Shown here: piece by piece, positions 1 to 6,285 of the stretch | Layout: each line of letters opens with the position of its first letter | How positions within the stretch are numbered: position 1 is the stretch's first letter | Assembly (NCBI GenBank): GCA_018057635.1 | Contig: JAGPDJ010000161.1 | Coordinates: forward strand, 1-6,285 | Direction of reading: 5' to 3' | Origin: Ferruginibacter sp. | Lineage (GTDB): Bacteria > Bacteroidota > Bacteroidia > Chitinophagales > Chitinophagaceae | Length of the DNA: 6,285 bases | Notes under the pieces: model-generated | Databases searched by the model: none | Seen by the model: only the letters and a program-made list of their open reading frames with translations | What the model was told of the DNA's origin: nothing | Made by a program: the position numbers and the translations under genes

Positions 1-2
1 CT

Positions 3-1358
3 GTAGCACAGGTAGATCCTTTTGCTGGAACATGGCAAATGCAATACAATACCGGTACAAATAACCAGGTTATAGATTTAGAATTTACTATTTCCACCCC
101 GTCTGATAAAAACCAATTGTACCCGGCACAGATGAAATTGCAATGCGATAGTTTCCTGTCAGTTTATAACCTGTTGCTCGTAAAAAGAAACATCAGGCAA
201 TTGGGAATAGGAAGAAATAAGATTCCGGTATTTGAATCACCTTTCAGTTTAGGAAACTGGACAGTTTTCCTGAATGGAACACTAGACCTCAGCAGGGATA
301 ACAAAGGGCATCCTGTTTTAACAGTAAGCAGGATAGTTACAAATAAGTATGGGGTGGAAATGCAGGATATAAAATCCTTTACCGGAAAAAATAATCTTCC
401 GGCTTTAACCCTGAAAAATTTCTTAAAGGATGGAGAAATAATATTAAGGAAAAAAAATAGTGAACCCTGGCAAAGCACACATGCCGACAGCATACTTCAC
501 TCCCCCGCTTTTGGAATATATTATGGCATACAGGATACCTTGTTTGTGAATAAAAGGGACTGCAGGATTGAATTCCCGGGTAGCAAAAAAAATGACAACG
601 GGGTAGTTTCATTATTAGTAAACGGTACAACAGTGATTGACCAGGCATACCTGGGTTATAAAAAACCACAGGAAGAAATTATGCTTGATACCGGGTTGAA
701 TACTTTAATATTCTATGCAGAAAATTATGGTAAAACAGCAGCAACAACCGGAAGATTGAATATCATCAATGGAAGGCAAAGGAGCCTGCTGAATTTTGCA
801 GATAAAAGAGATGTAGGTGCCACATTCATTGTGTCCAGGATTGTTTATTTTCCCCCAAAAGAAGAACGCAGTGAATCAGAAAATGAACTTTCAAAATTAT
901 CTTCAGAGTTTCAGACATTGAACAGTGACAATGTTTTGTATTACCCTGATAAAAAGCGCAATGATGCATATAGAAATCAACCAGCAAGGCCTTTGCAGGA
1001 AAACACGCTTTTAAGAGATGCAAAACTGCTTGGCAACATTGAAGCAAGTTCAAAGCAAATAACACTTGCAATCTGGGATGATGCTGTGGAAGATGGTGAT
1101 AGTATTTCTTTAAGTATCAACGGGAAATGGATTGTACAGGGCCTGGCTGTAAAAAAGAGGCCGCAATTCATCATAGTAACTCTTGAACCCGGACAGAATA
1201 AGATCACTTTTATTGCTGATAACCTCGGGTCTATCATTCCCAATACTTCTGTACTGGAGATCATTGACGGGAAAAAGAGAAAGTCATTTATGATTGATAC
1301 TGACCTAAGCCAGAATAACCTTGTTAATATAATTTATGATAACAGCCCAGGCAGGTAG
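3..1358 (+). CDS. Exported protein of unknown function with duplicated C-terminal beta domain (5' partial)
   Basis: The reading frame is open from the first complete codon (position 3) to TAG at 1356-1358, so the true start lies upstream of the window. The first residues visible read VAQVDPFAGTWQ. This looks like the end of a signal peptide (cleavage after VAQ) followed by a mature N-terminus, so the ATG at 39 is internal and the protein is probably periplasmic or outer-membrane associated. After an N-terminal region of about 170 residues come two related domains, roughly 564-842 and 1062-1340. Each holds a strand with V/I-N-G (LLVNG, LSING), a KK.PQ stretch, a G.N.I.F.A.N.G segment and an I.(N/D)G(R/K).(R/K)S segment. 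The second copy begins AIWDDAVEDGD, a style I recognise from other Bacteroidota exported proteins, but I cannot name a function. There is no cysteine of a lipoprotein lipobox in view and no obvious type IX sorting domain at the C-terminus. It is separated from the next gene by 120 bp that contain that gene's promoter, so they are probably not co-transcribed from here. Confidence 0.85.
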   Translation, partial: VAQVDPFAGTWQMQYNTGTNNQVIDLEFTISTPSDKNQLYPAQMKLQCDSFLSVYNLLLVKRNIRQLGIGRNKIPVFESPFSLGNWTVFLNGTLDLSRDNKGHPVLTVSRIVTNKYGVEMQDIKSFTGKNNLPALTLKNFLKDGEIILRKKNSEPWQSTHADSILHSPAFGIYYGIQDTLFVNKRDCRIEFPGSKKNDNGVVSLLVNGTTVIDQAYLGYKKPQEEIMLDTGLNTLIFYAENYGKTAATTGRLNIINGRQRSLLNFADKRDVGATFIVSRIVYFPPKEERSESENELSKLSSEFQTLNSDNVLYYPDKKRNDAYRNQPARPLQENTLLRDAKLLGNIEASSKQITLAIWDDAVEDGDSISLSINGKWIVQGLAVKKRPQFIIVTLEPGQNKITFIADNLGSIIPNTSVLEIIDGKKRKSFMIDTDLSQNNLVNIIYDNSPGR

Positions 1359-1443
1359 ATAATTTCTGCCTTACCACAAAACACCAGGATGGTAACAACA
1401 GATTTTCTATAACCTTTCAAAATATATTTATCCAGTATTGTTC

Positions 1444-1474
1444 CTGTTTTACTGTATGTAAGGTTTTACCTTTG
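1444..1474 (+). promoter_or_regulatory. Bacteroidota-type promoter of nnr
   Basis: TACCTTTG at 1467-1474 is a perfect match to the Bacteroidota -7 consensus TAnnTTTG. A weak -33 partner, CTG within TTCCTG, ends at 1446 and gives a 20-bp spacer. By the usual geometry the transcription start falls about 4 bases after the final G, at about 1478, immediately before the ATG at 1479. The nnr mRNA is therefore inferred to be leaderless or nearly so. No Shine-Dalgarno sequence precedes the ATG, which fits. Confidence 0.6.
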
Positions 1475-1478
1475 CAAT

Positions 1479-2981
1479 ATGAAAATCTTTTCAGCCAAAC
1501 AAATTAAAGAATGGGACCTGTTCACCATCCGTGAACAAAACATTGTTTCAATAGAATTGATGGAGCGTGCAGCTATAGCATGTTTCGATTGGCTGATAAA
1601 AAATAATCTTACGAACAGGCCAATAAAAGTTTTTTGCGGTAAAGGCAACAATGGAGGTGACGGATTAGCATTGGTCAGGATATTGCTGGAGAATAAAATT
1701 CCTGTAACCGCATATATACTTGAGACGGGTAAACCCGGTACAGGTGATTTCCAGATCAACCTGCAAAGGCTTCATCACCTAACAAATGATATTCATTTTT
1801 TACAATCAGAATATTTTTTTCCGTTAATTGAAAAAAATGATCTTGTAATAGATGCAATGTTTGGAACAGGCCTCAATAAACCTTTGGATGGAAATGCCAG
1901 GCTACTTGCAGAACATATCAACAAGTGTAAAGCGATGGTAGTTTCAATTGATGTACCGAGTGGGTTATTTATTGATAAAAACACCAAAGGCGAAACAGCC
2001 ATACATGCAACACACACACTATCATTTCAACAGTTAAAACTGGCGTTCCTGATGCCGGAAAATAATTTGTTCACCGGTTACTTACACCTGTTGAATATCG
2101 GGTTAAGTGAAAAATTTGAAACTTTAGAAAGCTCCTGCTACGAAACAACAGACCCTTACATCATTGAACAAATCATCAGGCCATTGAACAAATTTGCGCA
2201 CAAGGGAAATCTTGGCCATGCAGCACTTTTTACAGGAAGCTTTGGAATGATGGGAGCTGGAGTGCTGGCTGCAAGAGCATGTTTGTACAGTGGAGTTGGA
2301 AAACTTACCTGTCATATTCCAATTTGTGGTTACCACATTTTGCAAACTTCTGTACCCGAAGCAATGTGCCATGTTGCAGGAGAAGAACACCTGGAAACTT
2401 TAGAACTTACTGCTACATACAATGCCATTGGAATTGGCCCCGGCATTGGTGTAAAAAAAGAAACTCAGCAATTATTAAAAAACTTATTAAGTAAAGTATC
2501 TGTTCCCTTGGTTTTAGATGCCGACGCTTTAAATATGCTAGCAGCAGATAGAGAATTATTAAATCTGATTCCAAAAGGGTCGGTTATTACACCCCATATT
2601 AAAGAATTTGAAAGGCTTTTCGGTTCAGTTGAAAATGATTTTCAGCGACTGGAAATAGCTTTAAATAAAGCTGCAGAATTAAATATATATATCGTATTAA
2701 AAGGCCATTACACAGCAATTATCACACCTGCAAATAAAATTTATTTCAATACCACCGGAAATGCCGGGATGGCAAAAGCAGGTATGGGTGATGTGTTAAC
2801 AGGAATGATTACAGGTTTCTTATCTCAGCAATATTCATTACCTGAGGCTGCTATGCTGGCTGTTTATCTGCATGGGTTGGCTGGAGATATAGCTTCTGCA
2901 AAATTTTCCCCGCAGGCAATGCAGGCATCATACTTGTTGGATTGTATTTCAAAAGCATGGATAATTCTGAATAAAAAATAA
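1479..2981 (+). CDS. nnr: Bifunctional NAD(P)H-hydrate epimerase / ADP-dependent NAD(P)H-hydrate dehydratase
   Basis: This cytoplasmic metabolite-repair enzyme converts damaged, hydrated NADH/NADPH back to the active cofactor. The N-terminal epimerase (YjeF_N-like) interconverts R- and S-NAD(P)HX, and the C-terminal dehydratase (YjeF_C/CARKD, ribokinase fold) removes water from S-NAD(P)HX using ADP. The protein has 500 residues, the normal length for the fused bacterial form. Epimerase signatures are MERAA (28-32), CGKGNNGGDGLA (53-64), DAMFGTGLNKPL (125-136) and SIDVPSGL (156-163). Dehydratase signatures are HKGNLGHAALFTGSFGMMGA (241-260), GIGPGIG (318-324), LDADALNML (346-354), TPHIKEFERL (371-380), VLKGH (406-410) and GNAGMAKAGMGDVLTG (427-442), in which D438 is the expected catalytic aspartate. 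The more usual TPHP.EF motif reads TPHIKEF here; the AGMGD form of the last motif also occurs in well-known homologues such as E. coli YjeF. The ATG at 1479 gives the family N-terminus (MKIFSAKQIKEWD). The gene has its own promoter and runs convergent to the secreted-protein gene at 3146-3583. Confidence 0.96.
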   Translation: MKIFSAKQIKEWDLFTIREQNIVSIELMERAAIACFDWLIKNNLTNRPIKVFCGKGNNGGDGLALVRILLENKIPVTAYILETGKPGTGDFQINLQRLHHLTNDIHFLQSEYFFPLIEKNDLVIDAMFGTGLNKPLDGNARLLAEHINKCKAMVVSIDVPSGLFIDKNTKGETAIHATHTLSFQQLKLAFLMPENNLFTGYLHLLNIGLSEKFETLESSCYETTDPYIIEQIIRPLNKFAHKGNLGHAALFTGSFGMMGAGVLAARACLYSGVGKLTCHIPICGYHILQTSVPEAMCHVAGEEHLETLELTATYNAIGIGPGIGVKKETQQLLKNLLSKVSVPLVLDADALNMLAADRELLNLIPKGSVITPHIKEFERLFGSVENDFQRLEIALNKAAELNIYIVLKGHYTAIITPANKIYFNTTGNAGMAKAGMGDVLTGMITGFLSQQYSLPEAAMLAVYLHGLAGDIASAKFSPQAMQASYLLDCISKAWIILNKK

Positions 2982-2984
2982 TTA

Positions 2985-3104
2985 GACTGCCTCAAAAAAA
3001 CATTTTTGTTTTATCCCTTAATGAGGAACCTGCTGAATCGCATTTCAATTTTGCAAGCGAACCCTCGTTTCTATGAGACAATTTATTGTTTTTTTGAAAC
3101 AGCC
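2985..3104. mobile_element. MITE-like element or IS remnant with 18-bp terminal inverted repeats
   Basis: The left end GACTGCCTCAAAAAAACA (2985-3002) is matched at 15 of 18 positions by the reverse complement of the right end TGTTTTTTTGAAACAGCC (3087-3104). The similarity fades over a few more flanking bases. Nested inside are further short complementary pairs (GAGG 3023-3026 with CCTC 3063-3066; TCGC 3038-3041 with GCGA 3057-3060), so the whole can fold into one long imperfect hairpin. A TA dinucleotide flanks both ends (2983-2984 and 3105-3106), compatible with a TA target duplication, though the flanks are so AT-rich that this is weak. No transposase fits in 120 bp. The ends resemble, from memory, the GAG(G/A)CTGTCTCAAAA-like ends of some Bacteroidota insertion sequences. 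It starts 4 bases after the nnr stop and fills the gap between convergent genes, so it may serve as a two-way transcription terminator. Confidence 0.5.
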
Positions 3105-3145
3105 TATTTATATCATTGGAACAACACTTATGTAATTGTAAGATT

Positions 3146-3583
3146 TTACTTTTTCTCTGCTGCTTTTTTTTCTGCTTCCTTACCTTTCTTTTTTGCTTCT
3201 CGTGCTTTTTTCTCTGTTTCAAGGGCTTTTTCCTCATTCATACTACTTACTTTTTCCATGCTTTTTTTCTCGTCAGTTGCTTCAACGGCGTTCGCAGAAC
3301 TTACTTCAGGCTGAGCCATAAGGCCTGTATCAATCTTTTCAGCCTTGTCTTTATCAGAAATGGCATTTTTATCTGTTTCAGTTTTTCTGACTTTCTTAGA
3401 TTTTTCTATTTCTTTTTGTTTTATCTGATCCTCACTTCCTTTTTGAGCCTTTTCTCTGCTTTTTATTGTTTGCTTTTCTTTAACTGCAACCTGATTCTTT
3501 TGTTTCGAAGAACTTTCATCCTGTGCTACCGCAACAATACCCACACACATAAAAAATAAAGTAGTAACAAAAACTTTTTTCAT
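3146..3583 (-). CDS. Small secreted Lys/Glu-rich, probably disordered protein
   Basis: This is a 145-residue protein of unknown function. Residues 1-20 form a clear signal peptide: MKK, a hydrophobic core (VFVTTLFFMCVGIVAV) and an AVA-Q-DE cleavage region, so it is exported to the periplasm or beyond. By eye the mature part has about 31 Lys in 125 residues with many Glu, Ser, Ala and Gln. It has no Phe, Tyr, Trp, His or Cys, which indicates an unstructured or single-helix polypeptide rather than a globular enzyme. The last 40 residues (KK..EK repeats, ending EAEKKAAEKK) could form a highly charged helix. The low complexity makes the opposite strand pyrimidine-rich and falsely open. The start at 3583 is the one that yields the signal peptide. 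No perfect TAnnTTTG box is visible upstream; the best candidate on the minus strand is TAGATTTA (3644-3651) with a TTG at 3667-3669 and a short 15-bp spacer. It is divergent from hppA. A cationic, polyanion-binding or envelope-associated role is possible but unproven. Confidence 0.75.
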   Translation of the reverse strand: MKKVFVTTLFFMCVGIVAVAQDESSSKQKNQVAVKEKQTIKSREKAQKGSEDQIKQKEIEKSKKVRKTETDKNAISDKDKAEKIDTGLMAQPEVSSANAVEATDEKKSMEKVSSMNEEKALETEKKAREAKKKGKEAEKKAAEKK

Positions 3584-3729
3584 AATAACTGAATTTAAAT
3601 TTATTTAAATAATTAAGTAACCTACCATTTAGTTATTTATTATTAAATCTATTGATGGCAGAGATGCAATATAATATTTTTTTTTGATCATTTTCATTCA
3701 AAATCAAGGTTCAAATACCATAAACTTTT

Positions 3730-3761
3730 AAAAAAAACAGGCATAAAAAGAAGCCTATGTT
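3730..3761 (-). terminator. Possible terminator-like hairpin, minus strand
   Basis: On the minus strand AAC-AT-AGGC (complement of 3753-3761) can pair with GCCTGTT (complement of 3736-3742) across a 10-base loop. This makes a 7-bp stem with a 2-base bulge, followed directly by a run of T (complement of A 3730-3737). The shape is that of a weak intrinsic terminator reading leftwards, about 150 bases before the start of the minus-strand gene. It could trim a long leader or stop antisense transcription from hppA. In AT-rich DNA it may also be chance. Confidence 0.2.
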
Positions 3762-3808
3762 AGCTGTGAAATGTTACATTTTTATTTATTTATTTAATAA
3801 ATAAGTAA

Positions 3809-3827
3809 CTATGGATAAATTACATAG
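3809..3827. repeat. Short inverted repeat upstream of the hppA promoter
   Basis: CTATG (3809-3813) and CATAG (3823-3827) are perfect 5-bp inverted arms around a 9-base centre. They lie about 43-61 bases before the inferred hppA transcription start, where an activator could bind. The arms are short, so this is only a candidate operator. Confidence 0.2.
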
Positions 3828-3838
3828 CCCATATTACC

Positions 3839-3866
3839 TTGATTTGGCAGTTTTACCCTATTTTTG
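3839..3866 (+). promoter_or_regulatory. Bacteroidota-type promoter of hppA
   Basis: TATTTTTG at 3859-3866 matches the -7 consensus TAnnTTTG exactly. TTG at 3839-3841 gives a 17-bp spacer, within the range known for the phylum. The expected transcription start is near 3870, leaving a leader of about 22 bases before the ATG at 3893. That leader is A-rich with no Shine-Dalgarno sequence, normal for Bacteroidota. Confidence 0.6.
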
Positions 3867-3892
3867 CCCACCAAAAATTTAGAACAACATTT

Positions 3893-6285
3893 ATGGAAAA
3901 TTTGATTTATGCAGTACCTGCAATGGGTATTATTGGCCTGTTGTACACTTATGTAAAATTCATGTGGGTGTCTAAACAAGATGCCGGAACCCCCAGGATG
4001 AAGGAAATCAGTGATTATATTGCCGAAGGTGCCATGGCATTTTTAAAAGCCGAATGGAAGGTTTTGGGATATTTTGTAGTGATCGTAGCAATTTTGCTGG
4101 CTGTTATGGCACAAGCGAATCCGCATTCTCACTGGAGTATTGCCATTGCTTTTGTTTTAGGAGCTATTTTAAGTGCAACTGCCGGGTATATTGGAATGAA
4201 AGCAGCTACCAAGGCTAATGTTAGGACTGCACAAGCTGCCCGTACAAGCTTATCAAAAGCACTGAATGTATCTTTTACAGGTGGCGCTGTTATGGGAGTA
4301 GGTGTAGCCGGACTGGCAGTTTTAGGACTGGGTGGTTTATATATAGTATTAAAGCATTTTTTTGCCCCAGGTGCAGGGATCAATTCTGCCGAGATGGTAA
4401 GAACCATTGAAGTATTAACTGGTTTTTCCCTTGGAGCAGAATCGATAGCTTTGTTTGCACGTGTAGGAGGTGGAATTTACACCAAAGCTGCGGATGTTGG
4501 TGCTGATCTTGTTGGAAAGGTTGAAGCCGGTATTCCGGAAGATGATCCACGCAACCCTGCAACCATTGCAGACAATGTAGGTGACAATGTTGGTGACGTA
4601 GCGGGAATGGGTGCAGATCTTTTCGGTTCATATGTTGCAACCGTTCTGGCCACAATCGTTCTGGGTCAGCAAACAATCATAATCGGTGGAACTGATACAT
4701 TGGGAGGATTCTCTCCTATCATCCTGCCTATGTTAATAGCTGGAGTTGGAATTTTATTCTCCATAGTTGGAACCTTATTCGTTCGCATCAGTGAAAGTGC
4801 GGGTATCAATACTTCTACCGTACAAAAAGCCCTTAATATGGGAAACTGGGGTTCTATGGTTCTTACAGCCATCGCAGCCGGTTTTATGGTTAACTGGTTA
4901 TTACCAGAACAAATGGAATTGCGTGGCATTCCATTCACCAAATGGGGTGTTATGGGAGCTATTGGAGTTGGACTGGCAGTGGGTGCTTTAATGAGCATTA
5001 TTACAGAATATTATACAGCAATGGGTAAACGCCCAGTGCTTAGTATCATCCGTCAATCTTCAACCGGCCATGCAACGAATGTTATTGGCGGACTTGCGGT
5101 GGGTATGGAATCTACTTTTTTACCAATACTTGTTTTGGCAGGTGGTATCTGGGGATCTTATGAATGTGCCGGACTTTATGGCGTGGCCATTGCAGCTGCA
5201 GGTATGATGGCAACAACAGCCATGCAATTGGCAATTGATGCATTCGGGCCAATTGCAGATAATGCAGGTGGTATTGCTGAAATGAGTGAATTACCCCCGG
5301 ATGTTCGTGAAAAAACAGACGTTTTGGATGCGGTTGGTAATACAACAGCAGCTTCCGGAAAAGGCTTTGCCATTGCCTCTGCTGCCCTTACTGCACTTGC
5401 CCTTTTTGCTGCATTCGTTGGTGTTGCCGGTATTGATGGTATTGATATTTACAAAGCAAATGTACTTGCCTGCCTGTTTGTAGGCGGTATGATTCCATTT
5501 ATTTTCTCTTCACTTGCTATTCGTGCGGTTGGGGAAGCTGCCATGGCGATGGTTGAAGAAGTTCGCCGCCAGTTCCGCACTATACCCGGTATAATGGAAG
5601 GAACCGGTAAACCAGAATATGACAAATGTGTTGCTATCTCCACACAGGCATCACTTAGAAAAATGATGTTACCAGGCGCTATTGCAATTATATCTCCATT
5701 GATTATTGGTTTCATGCCCGGCCTAGGAGCTGAAGCATTGGGTGGTTTTCTTGCCGGTGCTACTGTAAGTGGAGTTTTAATGGGTATGTTTCAAAACAAT
5801 GCCGGCGGTGCCTGGGACAATGCAAAAAAATCATTTGAGAAAGGCGTTGAAATAAATGGACAGGTTTATTATAAAAAATCAGAACCACATAAAGCTTCAG
5901 TAACTGGTGATACTGTGGGAGATCCGTTTAAAGATACTTCAGGGCCTTCAATGAATATCCTTATTAAACTGATGAGTATTGTGAGCCTGGTGATTGCACC
6001 AACACTTGCCGGAATGCATACAAATGATAGCAGCGCTGCAGTTAAGGGTTTACATAAAATTTCAACTGAAAAATCTTTGCAAATTGTAAATGAAAAAGAT
6101 ACAAATACAAGTGCTGATATTTCAAAAACCGAAATGGATAAAAATTCAGAAAAACTGATTGATGCACTGGATGCAGATAAATTATTGAATAAGAATGATT
6201 TCGAATTAACCCTTGAAAAAGGGCTGTTAACCATTAATGGAATTAGTCAATCTAATGAAACTAACGAGAAATACAGGTCATATAC
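3893..6285 (+). CDS. hppA: Membrane-bound ion-translocating pyrophosphatase, K+-dependent type, with C-terminal extension (3' partial)
   Basis: This integral inner-membrane pump couples hydrolysis of pyrophosphate to export of H+ and/or Na+. The frame starts at ATG 3893 ([20 protein letters not shown], the first helix) and is open to the window end, giving 797 residues. Diagnostic motifs are [19 protein letters not shown] (188-206), the pyrophosphate/Mg site [20 protein letters not shown] (211-230) continuing [17 protein letters not shown] (231-247), [26 protein letters not shown] (482-491) and [15 protein letters not shown] (672-686), with the gate lysine K692 in the last helix. Ala486 and Gly489 are the residues of the K+-dependent class (Lys and Thr in K+-independent enzymes). 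The gate glutamate of helix 6 is absent (Gly245, Ala249) while Glu183 stands on helix 5. From recalled family knowledge this is the F. johnsoniae-type H+ pump, so H+ is the likelier ion. The family body ends near residue 707; residues 708-797 are an unusual hydrophilic extension, expected to be periplasmic. It has its own promoter. Confidence 0.96.
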   Translation, partial: MENLIYAVPAMGIIGLLYTYVKFMWVSKQDAGTPRMKEISDYIAEGAMAFLKAEWKVLGYFVVIVAILLAVMAQANPHSHWSIAIAFVLGAILSATAGYIGMKAATKANVRTAQAARTSLSKALNVSFTGGAVMGVGVAGLAVLGLGGLYIVLKHFFAPGAGINSAEMVRTIEVLTGFSLGAESIALFARVGGGIYTKAADVGADLVGKVEAGIPEDDPRNPATIADNVGDNVGDVAGMGADLFGSYVATVLATIVLGQQTIIIGGTDTLGGFSPIILPMLIAGVGILFSIVGTLFVRISESAGINTSTVQKALNMGNWGSMVLTAIAAGFMVNWLLPEQMELRGIPFTKWGVMGAIGVGLAVGALMSIITEYYTAMGKRPVLSIIRQSSTGHATNVIGGLAVGMESTFLPILVLAGGIWGSYECAGLYGVAIAAAGMMATTAMQLAIDAFGPIADNAGGIAEMSELPPDVREKTDVLDAVGNTTAASGKGFAIASAALTALALFAAFVGVAGIDGIDIYKANVLACLFVGGMIPFIFSSLAIRAVGEAAMAMVEEVRRQFRTIPGIMEGTGKPEYDKCVAISTQASLRKMMLPGAIAIISPLIIGFMPGLGAEALGGFLAGATVSGVLMGMFQNNAGGAWDNAKKSFEKGVEINGQVYYKKSEPHKASVTGDTVGDPFKDTSGPSMNILIKLMSIVSLVIAPTLAGMHTNDSSAAVKGLHKISTEKSLQIVNEKDTNTSADISKTEMDKNSEKLIDALDADKLLNKNDFELTLEKGLLTINGISQSNETNEKYRSY

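Larger units (their letters stand above)
3584..3892. other. Divergent AT-rich intergenic region
   Basis: These 309 bases separate the start codons of the minus-strand secreted-protein gene and the plus-strand hppA. I see no gene in them. They contain a T9 tract (3677-3685), a hairpin next to an A8/T8 run (3730-3761), two copies of an AT-rich box ending in TAAGTAAC (3601-3624 and 3790-3811), a short inverted repeat (3809-3827) and the hppA promoter (3839-3866). Both genes must be controlled from here. Confidence 0.7.

Noticed and set aside
39..41. ATG at 39 as the start of the first gene
   Set aside because: The frame stays open upstream to the window edge and reads VAQVDPFAGTWQ, a signal-peptide end plus conserved-looking mature start, so this Met is internal.
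1359..1478. Possible terminator after the first gene
   Set aside because: I found no convincing stem followed by a T-run in these 120 bases; only the nnr promoter can be supported.
2766..2804. Ser-to-Met change in the GSGD motif of the dehydratase as a possible inactivation
   Set aside because: The catalytic Asp438 is intact and the GMGD form occurs in well-known homologues such as E. coli YjeF, so the enzyme should be active.
3116..3559. Plus-strand open frame coding for a Phe/Ser/Leu-rich, apparently membrane-like protein
   Set aside because: It is the complement of the Lys/Glu-rich minus-strand gene (AAA/GAA read as TTT/TTC). The minus frame has a proper signal peptide and start, and the plus frame runs into it from the inverted-repeat region without a promoter.
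4129..5715. Several open frames on the minus strand inside the pyrophosphatase gene
   Set aside because: They are shadows of the strongly conserved hppA frame and show no recognisable protein character of their own.

Overview
The window looks like a chromosomal segment from a Bacteroidota bacterium, most likely the Chitinophagaceae/Sphingobacteriia side. The evidence is AT-rich DNA, TAnnTTTG promoter boxes of the Bacteroidota primary sigma factor just upstream of two genes, no clear Shine-Dalgarno sequences, and several exported proteins with a signal-peptide end of the 'VAQ' type. There are no tRNA or rRNA genes, CRISPR arrays, phage genes or intact insertion sequences. The family assignment is inference from style, not from a marker gene.

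Layout, left to right. (1) 3-1358 (+): the 3' part of an exported protein of unknown function that ends in two copies of a beta-rich domain; its start lies before the window. (2) 1479-2981 (+): a complete bifunctional NAD(P)H-hydrate epimerase/dehydratase (nnr), a metabolite-repair enzyme, with a promoter box so close that its mRNA is probably leaderless. (3) 2985-3104: a gap between convergent genes that holds an approximately 120-bp element with 18-bp imperfect terminal inverted repeats, like a MITE or a degraded IS remnant. (4) 3146-3583 (-): a small secreted protein, very rich in Lys and Glu and without aromatic residues after its signal peptide. (5) 3584-3892: a divergent, very AT-rich intergenic region with a good promoter for the next gene, an inverted repeat, a terminator-like hairpin and a twice-occurring AT-rich box. 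(6) 3893-6285 (+), open at the window end: a membrane-bound ion-pumping pyrophosphatase (hppA).

No operon or joint pathway is evident: the genes look like separately transcribed housekeeping and envelope genes. The most rewarding part is the pyrophosphatase. Its ion-gate glutamate is missing from both usual positions on helix 6 and a glutamate sits on helix 5 instead, the pattern I recall for Flavobacterium johnsoniae-type K+-dependent H+ pumps. It also continues for at least 90 residues past the last membrane helix into a predicted periplasmic tail whose end resembles a small module I recognise from other Bacteroidota envelope proteins. I do not see a clearly new multi-gene system here.
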